A DNA stretch of 64,000 nucleotides from Sphingobacterium sp. UBA5670 (GTDB lineage Bacteria > Bacteroidota > Bacteroidia > Sphingobacteriales > Sphingobacteriaceae): the NCBI RefSeq assembly GCF_002420705.1, contig NZ_DIIM01000018.1, forward strand, positions 33,810 through 97,809, written 5' to 3'. The notes under the pieces were generated by a model. The model did no database searches, had not been told where the DNA came from, and worked only from the letters and a program-made list of their open reading frames with translations. Shown here piece by piece: positions 45,867 through 53,957 of the stretch. Every line of letters begins with the position of its first letter. Positions within the stretch are counted from its first letter, which is position 1. The translations under genes and the position numbers were made by a program.

Positions 45867-48314
45867 ATGTTAGGAAATAATTTGAAGATCGCCTGGCGAA
45901 ACATGACCAACAACAAACTTTACTCGTTGATCAAAATTGGTGGATTCGCCTTTAGTATCGCTATCTGCATTCTCATTGTACTGTATATCAGACATGAGAC
46001 CAGTTATGACAGGATGTATCCCCACATGGACCGTGTGTTCCGTCTTATCGTTTCAGCACCAAATGGTGATAAAGCGAGGCAAACCTTTGCCTTTCCTGCT
46101 CCAGCTGCCAAAACCCTACAGGAGGAGGTACCCAGTGTCGAACGGGCTGGTCGCATTTTACCCAATACTTTATTTGGTGCTGGAAGCAATTTATTTACTG
46201 TAAATGGCCGCGCAGAGAATTACCTTGACAAAGGCTTTGTTTATGCCGATCAGTCTATTTTGGAAATATTCCCACTTCCAGTTGTACAAGGACAGCTATC
46301 GCATGCGTTGGACAAACCCAATGCGATGGTTATTACCAGAAGTAAAGCCCAGAAGTATTTCAAAGGAAATGCCGTAGGTCAAACCATCTATCTAAACAAT
46401 AATAAAAATGTATTATACAACATAACGGCTGTAATCGATGATGTTCCGAGCAATTCCAGTCTCTATGGTTATGATTATTTTATATCCCTATCAGGAGAAC
46501 CATTTTATCCGGGTGAACAAAACAATTGGGGCGCAACAAATTACATTACCTATGTAAAACTGAAGGCGAATAGCGATATTGTTAACGCCCAGCTCAACAT
46601 TTCGAAAAACTATATTCAGGACCATTATATTCTGATCAATAAAAAAAATGGGATGAAAATATCACCCGAAATGATGCAGTCAACCGTATTACTTCAAAAC
46701 GCCCTTGATATGCACCTGGGTTCAAAGAATATTTCGGAATATGGCATGGCTACACAATATCAAGGTGACATCAAGATGATCTGGGTATTTGCTGGCATTG
46801 CATTTTTTATTTTATTGATCGCCTGCATTAACTTCATCAACTTATCAACAGCGAATGCGGCAACAAGGGCAAAAGAAATCGGCATTCGTAAAACCATTGG
46901 ATCTAATCGAAGCACACTGATGATGCAGTTTATGACCGAAGCGATATGCTACAGTCTCATTTCACTCCTTATCGGACTGCTATTAGCCTTTCTATTGTTA
47001 CCACTCTTTAACAATCTGGCCAATAAAGCGCTCTTTATACCATGGACAGTGTGGTACTTTGTGCCTTCGCTGATTGTAAGCATGCTGTTCATCGGTACCC
47101 TTGCAGGTTTATACCCAGCGCTCTTTTTATCCGGATTTCAACCGATCAATGCTTTGAAAAGCAGATCGGTCGCTAATCCTAAGTCGTCCTTACTCCGCAA
47201 CGGCTTGGTTATTTTTCAGTTTGCGACATCCATCATCCTTATGATCAGCGCACTTATTGCAAATCAGCAAATCAGTTTCATGCTCAATAAGGATATTGGC
47301 TTCGACAAAGATCAGGTCATTGTCCTCCGTGGCATAAATGGTATTGCTTCTCAGGTTAGAGAATTAAAAAATGAACTGAAAGCTATTCCATCCGTCAGCG
47401 ATGTCTCTATAAGTGACTACCTACCCGTCCGATTAGAGGGTGCAAAAAGAAACGGGAATCTTTTCTGGGCCAAAGGAAAAGAAGATCTCGAACTGGGAGA
47501 AGGCGGACAATTCTGGAATATCGACGAAAGTTATCTCACCACATTTGGACTGAAACTTATAGCCGGCCGAAACTTTGATCCACATATCGCATCAGATAGT
47601 ACAGGAGCTATTGTTAATAAAAGAATGCTTGCTGATCTGGGGATTAAAGGAAATCCAATTGGTGCGCAAATTACCAATGGCATGACATGGACGATTATCG
47701 GTGTCGTAGAAAATTTTATTTTTGAATCGATGAAAGATGAAGGGTACTATCCTGTTTGCATGACCCTCGCTAATAGTACTTCCATGCTTGCCATCAAGAC
47801 CAAATCTACGGACATGGCCAAAACGTTAGCCGACATTAATGCTGTTTGGAACAAATTTTCACCGAATCAAAAAATTGATCACAATTTCCTCGATGCAGGT
47901 TTCGCCGGCCTCTATCAAGATGTCCAGCGGACCAAAAATATTTTCAGCTGCTTCGCTTTCGTTGCCATTTTTATTGCAGCACTTGGACTTTTTGGACTGG
48001 CAACTTATGTAACCCAGCAACGTACTAAAGAAATCGGTGTCCGCAAAGTCCTCGGCGCAAGTTCCATCCGATTATTGAAATTACTCTCCGGAGACTTTAT
48101 AAAATTGGTGTTTGTAGCCTTGATCATTGCTACACCTGTTGCGTGGTGGGCAATGAATCAATGGCTGACAGATTTCAATTACCGCATAGAAATAAATTGG
48201 TACTACTTTGTTATGGCGGGAATAAGCGCAATCTTAGTTGCATTCGGAACGATTAGCTATCAAACCTGGAAGGTTATTCGCGCAAATCCGGTAAATAGCC
48301 TCCGTGATGAATAA
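45867..48314 (+). CDS. MacB/FtsX-type ABC permease 16 (recent duplicate of 15)
   Basis: 815 aa, only 25 bp after permease 15, starting MLGNNLKIAWRNMTNNKLYS. Both membrane and coupling parts are nearly identical to permease 15 (for example GDFIKLVFVALIIATPVAWW in both), while the periplasmic domains differ more, as in FRLIVSAPNGDKARQTFAFP against YRLVVQLPIENKTERWVSLS. That pattern fits duplication followed by divergence of the substrate-facing parts. Tail NPVNSLRDE. It ends its two-gene unit; the next paired activator site begins 21 bp after the stop. Confidence 0.93.
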   Translation: MLGNNLKIAWRNMTNNKLYSLIKIGGFAFSIAICILIVLYIRHETSYDRMYPHMDRVFRLIVSAPNGDKARQTFAFPAPAAKTLQEEVPSVERAGRILPNTLFGAGSNLFTVNGRAENYLDKGFVYADQSILEIFPLPVVQGQLSHALDKPNAMVITRSKAQKYFKGNAVGQTIYLNNNKNVLYNITAVIDDVPSNSSLYGYDYFISLSGEPFYPGEQNNWGATNYITYVKLKANSDIVNAQLNISKNYIQDHYILINKKNGMKISPEMMQSTVLLQNALDMHLGSKNISEYGMATQYQGDIKMIWVFAGIAFFILLIACINFINLSTANAATRAKEIGIRKTIGSNRSTLMMQFMTEAICYSLISLLIGLLLAFLLLPLFNNLANKALFIPWTVWYFVPSLIVSMLFIGTLAGLYPALFLSGFQPINALKSRSVANPKSSLLRNGLVIFQFATSIILMISALIANQQISFMLNKDIGFDKDQVIVLRGINGIASQVRELKNELKAIPSVSDVSISDYLPVRLEGAKRNGNLFWAKGKEDLELGEGGQFWNIDESYLTTFGLKLIAGRNFDPHIASDSTGAIVNKRMLADLGIKGNPIGAQITNGMTWTIIGVVENFIFESMKDEGYYPVCMTLANSTSMLAIKTKSTDMAKTLADINAVWNKFSPNQKIDHNFLDAGFAGLYQDVQRTKNIFSCFAFVAIFIAALGLFGLATYVTQQRTKEIGVRKVLGASSIRLLKLLSGDFIKLVFVALIIATPVAWWAMNQWLTDFNYRIEINWYYFVMAGISAILVAFGTISYQTWKVIRANPVNSLRDE

Positions 48315-48335
48315 AGCATGACAGCTACTTTCGGA

Positions 48336-48372
48336 TGTTCGATTCTGGACGTAAACTGTTCGAAATCGGACA
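48336..48372 (+). promoter_or_regulatory. Paired activator dyads (UAS) before permease 17
   Basis: TGTTCGATTCTGGACG (48336-48351) and TGTTCGAAATCGGACA (48357-48372), 5 bp apart, centres 21 bp apart. Outer flanks TTTCGGA and TCCGAAA extend the complementarity between the two, but no T-run follows. The second dyad ends 55 bp before the -24 element. Confidence 0.83.
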
Positions 48373-48427
48373 TCCGAAAACAACTCAAAAACAACATAAA
48401 ACACTTATAACAAAACAATTACAACAA

Positions 48428-48443
48428 TGGCAAGGGGATTGCA
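48428..48443 (+). promoter_or_regulatory. sigma54 promoter before permease 17 (best match)
   Basis: TGGCAAGGGGATTGCA has both the -24 TGGCA and the full -12 TTGCA at the standard spacing. This is the clearest sigma54 element in the window and anchors the reading of the other five. It is 55 bp after the dyads and 55 bp before the ATG at 48499. Confidence 0.8.
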
Positions 48444-48498
48444 TTTTTAATCAGGTGAAATAGTTCGAATTGGTTTAGACATACATATCCAGCGTAAA

Positions 48499-50901
48499 AT
48501 GGCAAAAAATGACTTCAAACTAGCTTGGCGTAAACTCCTAAAAAATAAAGGCTTTACTTTTTTAAACATTATTGGATTGACCCTGGGTTTTACGGGTTTC
48601 ATCCTTTCGTATCAATACATCAATCGCGAAACGAGCTACGATAAGTGGAATCCACATTATAAGGATATCTATCAAATTGGTTTAGAGACAGAAGGTGCTT
48701 TTACAGACGAGACCTCTCCTGCAATGGCTCCTTTGTTAAAACAAAATTTACCAGATATCATCTATGCAGGCCGGAAAATCGTCTACAACTACGGCAGTTA
48801 CCCCCTTTTTGGTGAAAATACAGTTCTTATTAAAAATGCGGCACTGATTGACTCTTCTGCGGCACGAATCTTTCAAATCGAAAATGCAACTGGACCACTC
48901 TACAAAAACAAGGATCAAAAAGATGCGTCCATGGTCAAAAGCCACATTGCCGAACATCTATTCAAAAAAGAAGACCTAAATTTTAACAGCCCCCATTCGA
49001 TTCCAGCTATAAGTCTTGCTCTAGGTGTGCAGGAAACAATCTACGGTACAATCAAAGAGCAGGGTCTATCCATAATTGCTTATGATCTCCTTTTTATCCG
49101 TGAACCGCAGGATCTTTTCGCCGATAATAATCCTTTTTTGTATCAAACCTTTATCCAGGTTCGGCCCGGTACGGATATCACAAAGTTGACCAATCGCATC
49201 AATGCGCTTTACCAGAAAGAAATTGCATCGAAAGATAAAATCCGCTCCTCCAGTTATGCCAAAGGGAAGATCTATTTAGATCCATTGGTCAACCTTCACC
49301 TTCGACCAAAAACAGGAAGTAACACAGCTTATATCATCACGTGGATTATTGGTATTCTCTCCATTTTGATTCTCTTACTCGCCTCTGCCAATTTTGCCAA
49401 TATGATTATGGCACAGGCGGATCAACGCATTAAAGAACTCGCGCTCAAAAAAATACTGGGAAGTTCACGCTGGTCGATCATCAGGCAATTGGTACTGGAA
49501 GTATTTATTCTGACATTTAGTGCTGCGGCCCTAAGTTTCGTCGCTTTGGCCCTCACGGGAAATATCCTCCAAAAATGGTTCAATGATGATCTGAAGGGCT
49601 ATATTTTGAGTTTGGAAACAATCGTTCAACTTGCTATTGCCGTACTATTGACAACAGTTCTGTCGGCAATATACCCAGCTATCGTACTCTCTGGCTTCAA
49701 ATCCGTTAATCTCCTAAAAGGTGGATTGACTTCCATTCTAAAAAAGGGCACATTTAGAAACGCACTGCTAACTTTTCAGATCAGTATGGCCATCCTATTT
49801 ATCTCGGGCATGTTGGTGATTAGAGCACAGTTAAATTACATGCAGCAGGCGGATAAAGGATTTGAACCTGCACAGGTTGTCAATTTCAAAGGCGTCGGTA
49901 TGTATTACGACAATAAAATCGATGGTTCCTATCAACAACTAAAACTTCGGTTAGAGAATGATCCAAGTATTGCCTCAGTCGCATCAGCTACAAATATCCC
50001 AGGGGAAGGCGAACAGCCTCCTAAAATGGATTTTTCCTATGCACAAAAAACCTTTTCATTTGCCCATGTCGGCATTGATCCTGGGTACTTCAAGACGTTA
50101 AATATTCCTCATCTAGCGGGGAATATCAATCAGTCCATAGATCAGTTACTCCGCGACTCGCTATCCAACTATGCGGTCATCAATGAATCTGCCGCCAAAA
50201 ACTTAGGACTTGCAAACCCCATAGGCGCAAAAATCAAGGGCTGTGATGTTAACTTTGAAATTGTCGGTCTGGTCAAAGACAGTAAAGCTTACGGCTTTGA
50301 GAATGTAGTTCAACCGACCATATATTCATTTAAAAATGAATGTGGTACTATGCGCTTTCAGACAACACTTATGGTCAAAACAAAACAGGGAAAGGTCGAT
50401 CGGGCAATTCAAACAGTCAAAGCAGAATGGGAGAAAAATCCATCCGCAAAAGATCTGCCTCTTGATTATTCCTTTATGGATGAACAATATGCTTTACAGC
50501 ATAAAAAACAGCAAGAATTGCAGACTACTTTTAATAGTTTCACAAGCCTATCGGTTATCATCGCGGCTTTAGGGCTATTCAGTATGGCAGCGTATCAGGC
50601 AGCATTACGTAAAAAGGAAATGAGCATCCGTAAAGTACTCGGAGCATCGGTACAACTGCTTTTTATCCAATTGAACAAACCATTTTTCAAGCTCTTTCTG
50701 ATCGGAATCGGCATTGCCCTTCCAATAGCCTACATGCTCATGAATAAATGGCTTTCCAATTTCGCCTATCACATTCAGCTTTCATGGTGGTCGTTTTTGA
50801 TTCCAATATTTTGCATATTTATCCTCATATTAGTTTCCATCAGCCTCCAATCTATAAAAGTCGCAAAAACAAATCCAATAGATAGCCTGCGCGATGAATA
50901 A
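48499..50901 (+). CDS. MacB/FtsX-type ABC permease 17
   Basis: 800 aa, starting MAKNDFKLAWRKLLKNKGFT. Coupling segments are both off-pattern: NMIMAQADQRIKELALKKIL (from about 299; Lys for Arg) and QAALRKKEMSIRKVLGAS (from about 698). The second periplasmic domain has NIPGEGEQPPKMDFSYAQKT and a cysteine pair (KGCDVNFE, KNECGTMRF), rare among the paralogues. Tail NPIDSLRDE. It shares a unit with ATPase 2, 103 bp downstream; the altered coupling helices and the variant ATPase may be matched to each other, which is inference. Confidence 0.92.
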   Translation: MAKNDFKLAWRKLLKNKGFTFLNIIGLTLGFTGFILSYQYINRETSYDKWNPHYKDIYQIGLETEGAFTDETSPAMAPLLKQNLPDIIYAGRKIVYNYGSYPLFGENTVLIKNAALIDSSAARIFQIENATGPLYKNKDQKDASMVKSHIAEHLFKKEDLNFNSPHSIPAISLALGVQETIYGTIKEQGLSIIAYDLLFIREPQDLFADNNPFLYQTFIQVRPGTDITKLTNRINALYQKEIASKDKIRSSSYAKGKIYLDPLVNLHLRPKTGSNTAYIITWIIGILSILILLLASANFANMIMAQADQRIKELALKKILGSSRWSIIRQLVLEVFILTFSAAALSFVALALTGNILQKWFNDDLKGYILSLETIVQLAIAVLLTTVLSAIYPAIVLSGFKSVNLLKGGLTSILKKGTFRNALLTFQISMAILFISGMLVIRAQLNYMQQADKGFEPAQVVNFKGVGMYYDNKIDGSYQQLKLRLENDPSIASVASATNIPGEGEQPPKMDFSYAQKTFSFAHVGIDPGYFKTLNIPHLAGNINQSIDQLLRDSLSNYAVINESAAKNLGLANPIGAKIKGCDVNFEIVGLVKDSKAYGFENVVQPTIYSFKNECGTMRFQTTLMVKTKQGKVDRAIQTVKAEWEKNPSAKDLPLDYSFMDEQYALQHKKQQELQTTFNSFTSLSVIIAALGLFSMAAYQAALRKKEMSIRKVLGASVQLLFIQLNKPFFKLFLIGIGIALPIAYMLMNKWLSNFAYHIQLSWWSFLIPIFCIFILILVSISLQSIKVAKTNPIDSLRDE

Positions 50902-51004
50902 AAGATAATATGAGCGGTGAGAGGCCCTATTCCGCAGTCGAACAATAATGATGGTGACTATAAAAAATATAAAATAAGAATATCTAAGATCTCAATACTA
51001 AAAA

Positions 51005-51664
51005 ATGATACAATTAAAAAATTTATTCAAATGGTATAATGTAGGTGGTACACGCTCATTCGTCCTTAAAGATGTAAGTCTCGATATCGCTGAAGGCGAT
51101 TTTATCTCCATCATGGGTCCATCAGGGTCTGGAAAATCGACCTTATTGAATATTATAGGCATGCTTGATGAACCCGACGAGGGCGAATATATGTTTATGG
51201 GGGAGAATGTATTGGAAATGAAGGCAAAAAAAAGAACGCAGCTTTACCAATCGCATATTGGCTATGTATTTCAAGCATACCATCTGTTGGACGAATTGAC
51301 CGTATATGAAAACATTGAAACACCCTTGATCTATAAAGACATTTCGAGCAAAGAACGAAAAGCCATTGTAGCGGATATGCTCGACCGTTTTGGCATTGTT
51401 GGGAAAAAAGATCTATTTCCGGCCCAACTATCGGGAGGTCAGCAACAGATTGTCGGCATTGCGCGTGCATTGGCTGGTTCACCCAAATTATTACTTGCCG
51501 ATGAACCTACGGGCAATTTAAACTCCAAACAGGGTGAAGAAATCATGGATCTATTCAAACAGCTCAATGATGATGGTGTTACAATTATACAGGTCACCCA
51601 CTCTGAAAAAAATGCTGAATACGGGAAAAGAATTGTCAATATGCTGGATGGTCAGCTCAAATAA
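51005..51664 (+). CDS. ABC ATPase 2 (MacB/LolD type) with variant signature and D-loop
   Basis: 219 aa. Walker A GPSGSGKST (38-46), Q-loop Gln90, signature LSGGQQQ (142-148), Walker B LLLADEPTG (from 162) and H-loop His199 are all present. Two positions depart from the family: the residue after LSGGQQQ is Ile149 instead of Arg, and the D-loop reads NLNS with Asn173 where Asp is standard (ATPase 1 has R and NLDS). ATP binding should be intact, but turnover or subunit communication may differ. It ends the array, followed by an intrinsic terminator. Its partner is probably permease 17, but it could serve any of the 17. Confidence 0.94.
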   Translation: MIQLKNLFKWYNVGGTRSFVLKDVSLDIAEGDFISIMGPSGSGKSTLLNIIGMLDEPDEGEYMFMGENVLEMKAKKRTQLYQSHIGYVFQAYHLLDELTVYENIETPLIYKDISSKERKAIVADMLDRFGIVGKKDLFPAQLSGGQQQIVGIARALAGSPKLLLADEPTGNLNSKQGEEIMDLFKQLNDDGVTIIQVTHSEKNAEYGKRIVNMLDGQLK

Positions 51665-51687
51665 TTGTATACCAATTTAGCCTGAAT

Positions 51688-51727
51688 AATCCCTACCCGG
51701 CACATACAATGCAGTAGGGATTTTTTT
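51688..51727 (+). terminator. Intrinsic terminator at the end of the array
   Basis: AATCCCTAC (51688-51696) pairs with GTAGGGATT (51714-51722), followed by a T-run. It lies 24 bp after the ATPase 2 stop and marks the end of the export array. Confidence 0.8.
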
Positions 51728-51764
51728 ATCTCATTTCTCAAATCAATTTTTTAACTTCGTTAGG

Positions 51765-52613
51765 ATGAATGAGAGAGAGTTGAAATCGCTAATATCGCTG
51801 TTGGACGACACCGACCAACAGATTCTTCAGGAAGTGGAACATCAGTTAAAAAGCCAAGGTCCTGAGATCGTACCCTATTTAGAAAAATTCTGGGAATCAA
51901 GCTTCGACCCCAGCGTACAAGGACGATTAGAGAATATTATTCATGAAATTCAGTTTGATCAGACCAAAAATGAACTACAGATCTGGAACCTGAGCAACTC
52001 ATTCAACTTACTGGAAGGATTAATTATCCTTAATAATTATCAATATCCTTCCTATGAGGATCACAAAATTGTATTGGCAATAGAGGACCTCAAAACAGAG
52101 GTATGGCGGGGACTGCATTACGACATGAGTCCACTGGAGAAAGTGAACCTGATCAATCATGTTCTTTTTGGGTCCTTCGGCTTAGCAGGAAATACGAAGG
52201 ATTATCATCACCCGCAGAACTCCTATATTGGGCAGGTACTCGACACCAAACAAGGGAATCCCTTAACCTTATCCTGCATCTATAGCATCATTGCACAAAA
52301 ACTGGACATTCCAATCTACGGCATTAATTTACCTAAACATTTTGTATTGGCTTACATGGATACAGACGAAGAAGGGAATGAAAATGTGTTATTTTACATC
52401 AATGCCTTTAACCGTGGACAGGTGATGCAAAAAAGTGATGTAAATTCATTTTTGAAGCAATTGAACCTCAATCCGGATAGAGAGTTTACCTATCCTTGCG
52501 ACAATGTGACCATCATTAAACGCGCTTTGCGGAACCTGATGTCAGCCTATGAGGAACATGAAAGTTCGAGCAAGCAACAGGAAATCAGAGCGCTTTTCGA
52601 ATTGCTTGCTTAA
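51765..52613 (+). CDS. SirB1/transglutaminase-like protein
   Basis: 282 aa, no signal peptide. The central segment holds the marks of the SirB1 transglutaminase-like family: NTKDYHHPQNSYIGQVLDTK, then GNPLTLSCIYSIIAQKLDIP with the cysteine in the catalytic position, and GINLPKHFVLAYMD with the histidine. The N-terminal 100 residues are helical and acidic. The family is widespread and its reaction is not firmly known. It converges on a lipoprotein gene, with 8 bp between the stops. A TAACTTCG stretch just upstream of the start is a degenerate -7 element. Outside the activator-site regulon. Confidence 0.85.
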   Translation: MNERELKSLISLLDDTDQQILQEVEHQLKSQGPEIVPYLEKFWESSFDPSVQGRLENIIHEIQFDQTKNELQIWNLSNSFNLLEGLIILNNYQYPSYEDHKIVLAIEDLKTEVWRGLHYDMSPLEKVNLINHVLFGSFGLAGNTKDYHHPQNSYIGQVLDTKQGNPLTLSCIYSIIAQKLDIPIYGINLPKHFVLAYMDTDEEGNENVLFYINAFNRGQVMQKSDVNSFLKQLNLNPDREFTYPCDNVTIIKRALRNLMSAYEEHESSSKQQEIRALFELLA

Positions 52614-52621
52614 ACTGGGTA

Positions 52622-53779
52622 TTAAAAAATATTTGCAGCCCGAGCATCCAAAAAGATATAATTCGGCGTCAAGGAGCCATAAGTTTTAGCTGCAATATCC
52701 GGTTTAATATCCCCTTCACCTACCAATGAGAAACGCGAAATTGTTCGGTTAGTTAAATCAGAAACATAAAAGAATTTTCCTTCTTCGGTACGGTCGTCTA
52801 TGGCTACCCCCCAAGGTTTTTCTAAGCCCGTATTTGTACCACCGACTACATAATCCGGTTCTATATCCTTCTTGTCCGTGGTGCCACTAAATAAGGTTTT
52901 TGGGTCTTTAAAAAATAGCACTTCCTTACCTGATGTAACAGCTAACAGCCCCTTATTGGGAGCATAAGATACAGAACCCAACCCTGTTTTACCTTTGAGA
53001 TATACTTTCATCATTGGAGCAAATCTTTCTTTGCTGACAATCGTATCGCGAGCTTGGTCGATCAGTTGTTGCCTAAGACCAGAGTAAACAGCAAAGCCAC
53101 TTCCATTATTTGTACCATCATTATCAAATCCCACTAGTACAAGTTTTTCATTACTATCATTTGAATTGAGCAATGTCAGGGAAGTTGGCACAACATTTCC
53201 AAGGCTAATCTGCTTGTCAATAATTGGCGCTCCGCCTTTCGACCCTACTTTTCCACTTGGTGTGCTTATCGCATACAACATCGAATTTCCTGCTCCACGA
53301 TTTGTTACAGCTAAAAGAAAAGGTATTGCAGAAGATCCAGAATTTCCATTTTGTTGGGCATACGTATAATAGGCCAATCCTCTAACATTCGTAAAACCAC
53401 GGTATCCAATAGCACCTGCATTACCGGGAATTCCATAGATCTCATTGGCAAATGGAATCACTTGAAGAAAGGTATCCTGAGGTGTAAGACTTGCCTGAAA
53501 GATCGCACGGGCACTGGCATCAAAGTGAATTGGTCCTCCCCCTTTTGTTGGAGAAAGATACTGATAGATATTGTCTAAATTGTTTGTATCTGCTGGATCG
53601 ATAATCATCATATTCTTCAGTGACGAATTATTTTGATCGTAATCCGAAAAAGAAACATACAATCTGGAAATCAAAGTAGCACCCGTTCGTACAGGTTCAT
53701 CGTCCAGTTTTTTACAGGAAGTAAAACCTATTAAACTAACAAAGAACAGGTTAATATAGTATTTAAACGAAAATTTCAT
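52622..53779 (-). CDS. Lipoprotein with beta-propeller-like repeats, unknown function
   Basis: 385 aa. The N-terminus has a signal peptide with lipobox FTSC (Cys22), so it is probably anchored in the outer membrane or periplasm. The body contains repeated beta-rich blocks with Gly-Asp/Asn turns, for example VGFDNDGTNNGSGFAVYSG and GVAIDDRTEEGKFFYVSDLT followed by NRTISRFSL, the latter like an NHL/SMP-30 propeller blade. A six- or seven-blade propeller is a reasonable guess, with no catalytic residues visible. A promoter-like pair (TTG and TAGATTTG, spacing 18 bp) lies upstream on the minus strand. Confidence 0.75.
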   Translation of the reverse strand: MKFSFKYYINLFFVSLIGFTSCKKLDDEPVRTGATLISRLYVSFSDYDQNNSSLKNMMIIDPADTNNLDNIYQYLSPTKGGGPIHFDASARAIFQASLTPQDTFLQVIPFANEIYGIPGNAGAIGYRGFTNVRGLAYYTYAQQNGNSGSSAIPFLLAVTNRGAGNSMLYAISTPSGKVGSKGGAPIIDKQISLGNVVPTSLTLLNSNDSNEKLVLVGFDNDGTNNGSGFAVYSGLRQQLIDQARDTIVSKERFAPMMKVYLKGKTGLGSVSYAPNKGLLAVTSGKEVLFFKDPKTLFSGTTDKKDIEPDYVVGGTNTGLEKPWGVAIDDRTEEGKFFYVSDLTNRTISRFSLVGEGDIKPDIAAKTYGSLTPNYIFLDARAANIF

Positions 53780-53817
53780 ATATTTTGTATTAGAAATAGC
53801 CTATTGCGTTAAACATA

Positions 53818-53846
53818 CAAATCTACTAATATATGCAGAATATCAA
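53818..53846 (-). promoter_or_regulatory. Vegetative promoter of the lipoprotein gene
   Basis: On the minus strand TTG (53846 to 53844) and TAGATTTG (53825 to 53818) are separated by 18 bp, fitting the Bacteroidota -33/-7 consensus (TTG, TAnnTTTG). The -7 lies 38 bp before the ATG at 53779. Confidence 0.6.
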
Positions 53847-53957
53847 TGAATTTATATGATTCTTTTAAAGGCAAAACCTTATAAGTAAAACGGAAAGATT
53901 TGTCAATTCGCTACTTTTTGATTAAAATTGTCCTGTTTTTTGTTAGCACATACGATT

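Noticed and set aside
6840..50901. Permease array as an assembly artefact or collapsed repeat
   Set aside because: The 17 genes differ clearly in protein sequence, including periplasmic domains and gaps; even the closest pair (15/16) has many differences.
50929..50944. Seventh activator-like dyad before ATPase 2 (ATTCCGCAGTCGAACA)
   Set aside because: One half-site is degenerate (ATTCC), no second dyad lies 21-22 bp away and no TGGC element follows at about 53 bp. ATPase 2 is probably transcribed from the permease 17 promoter.
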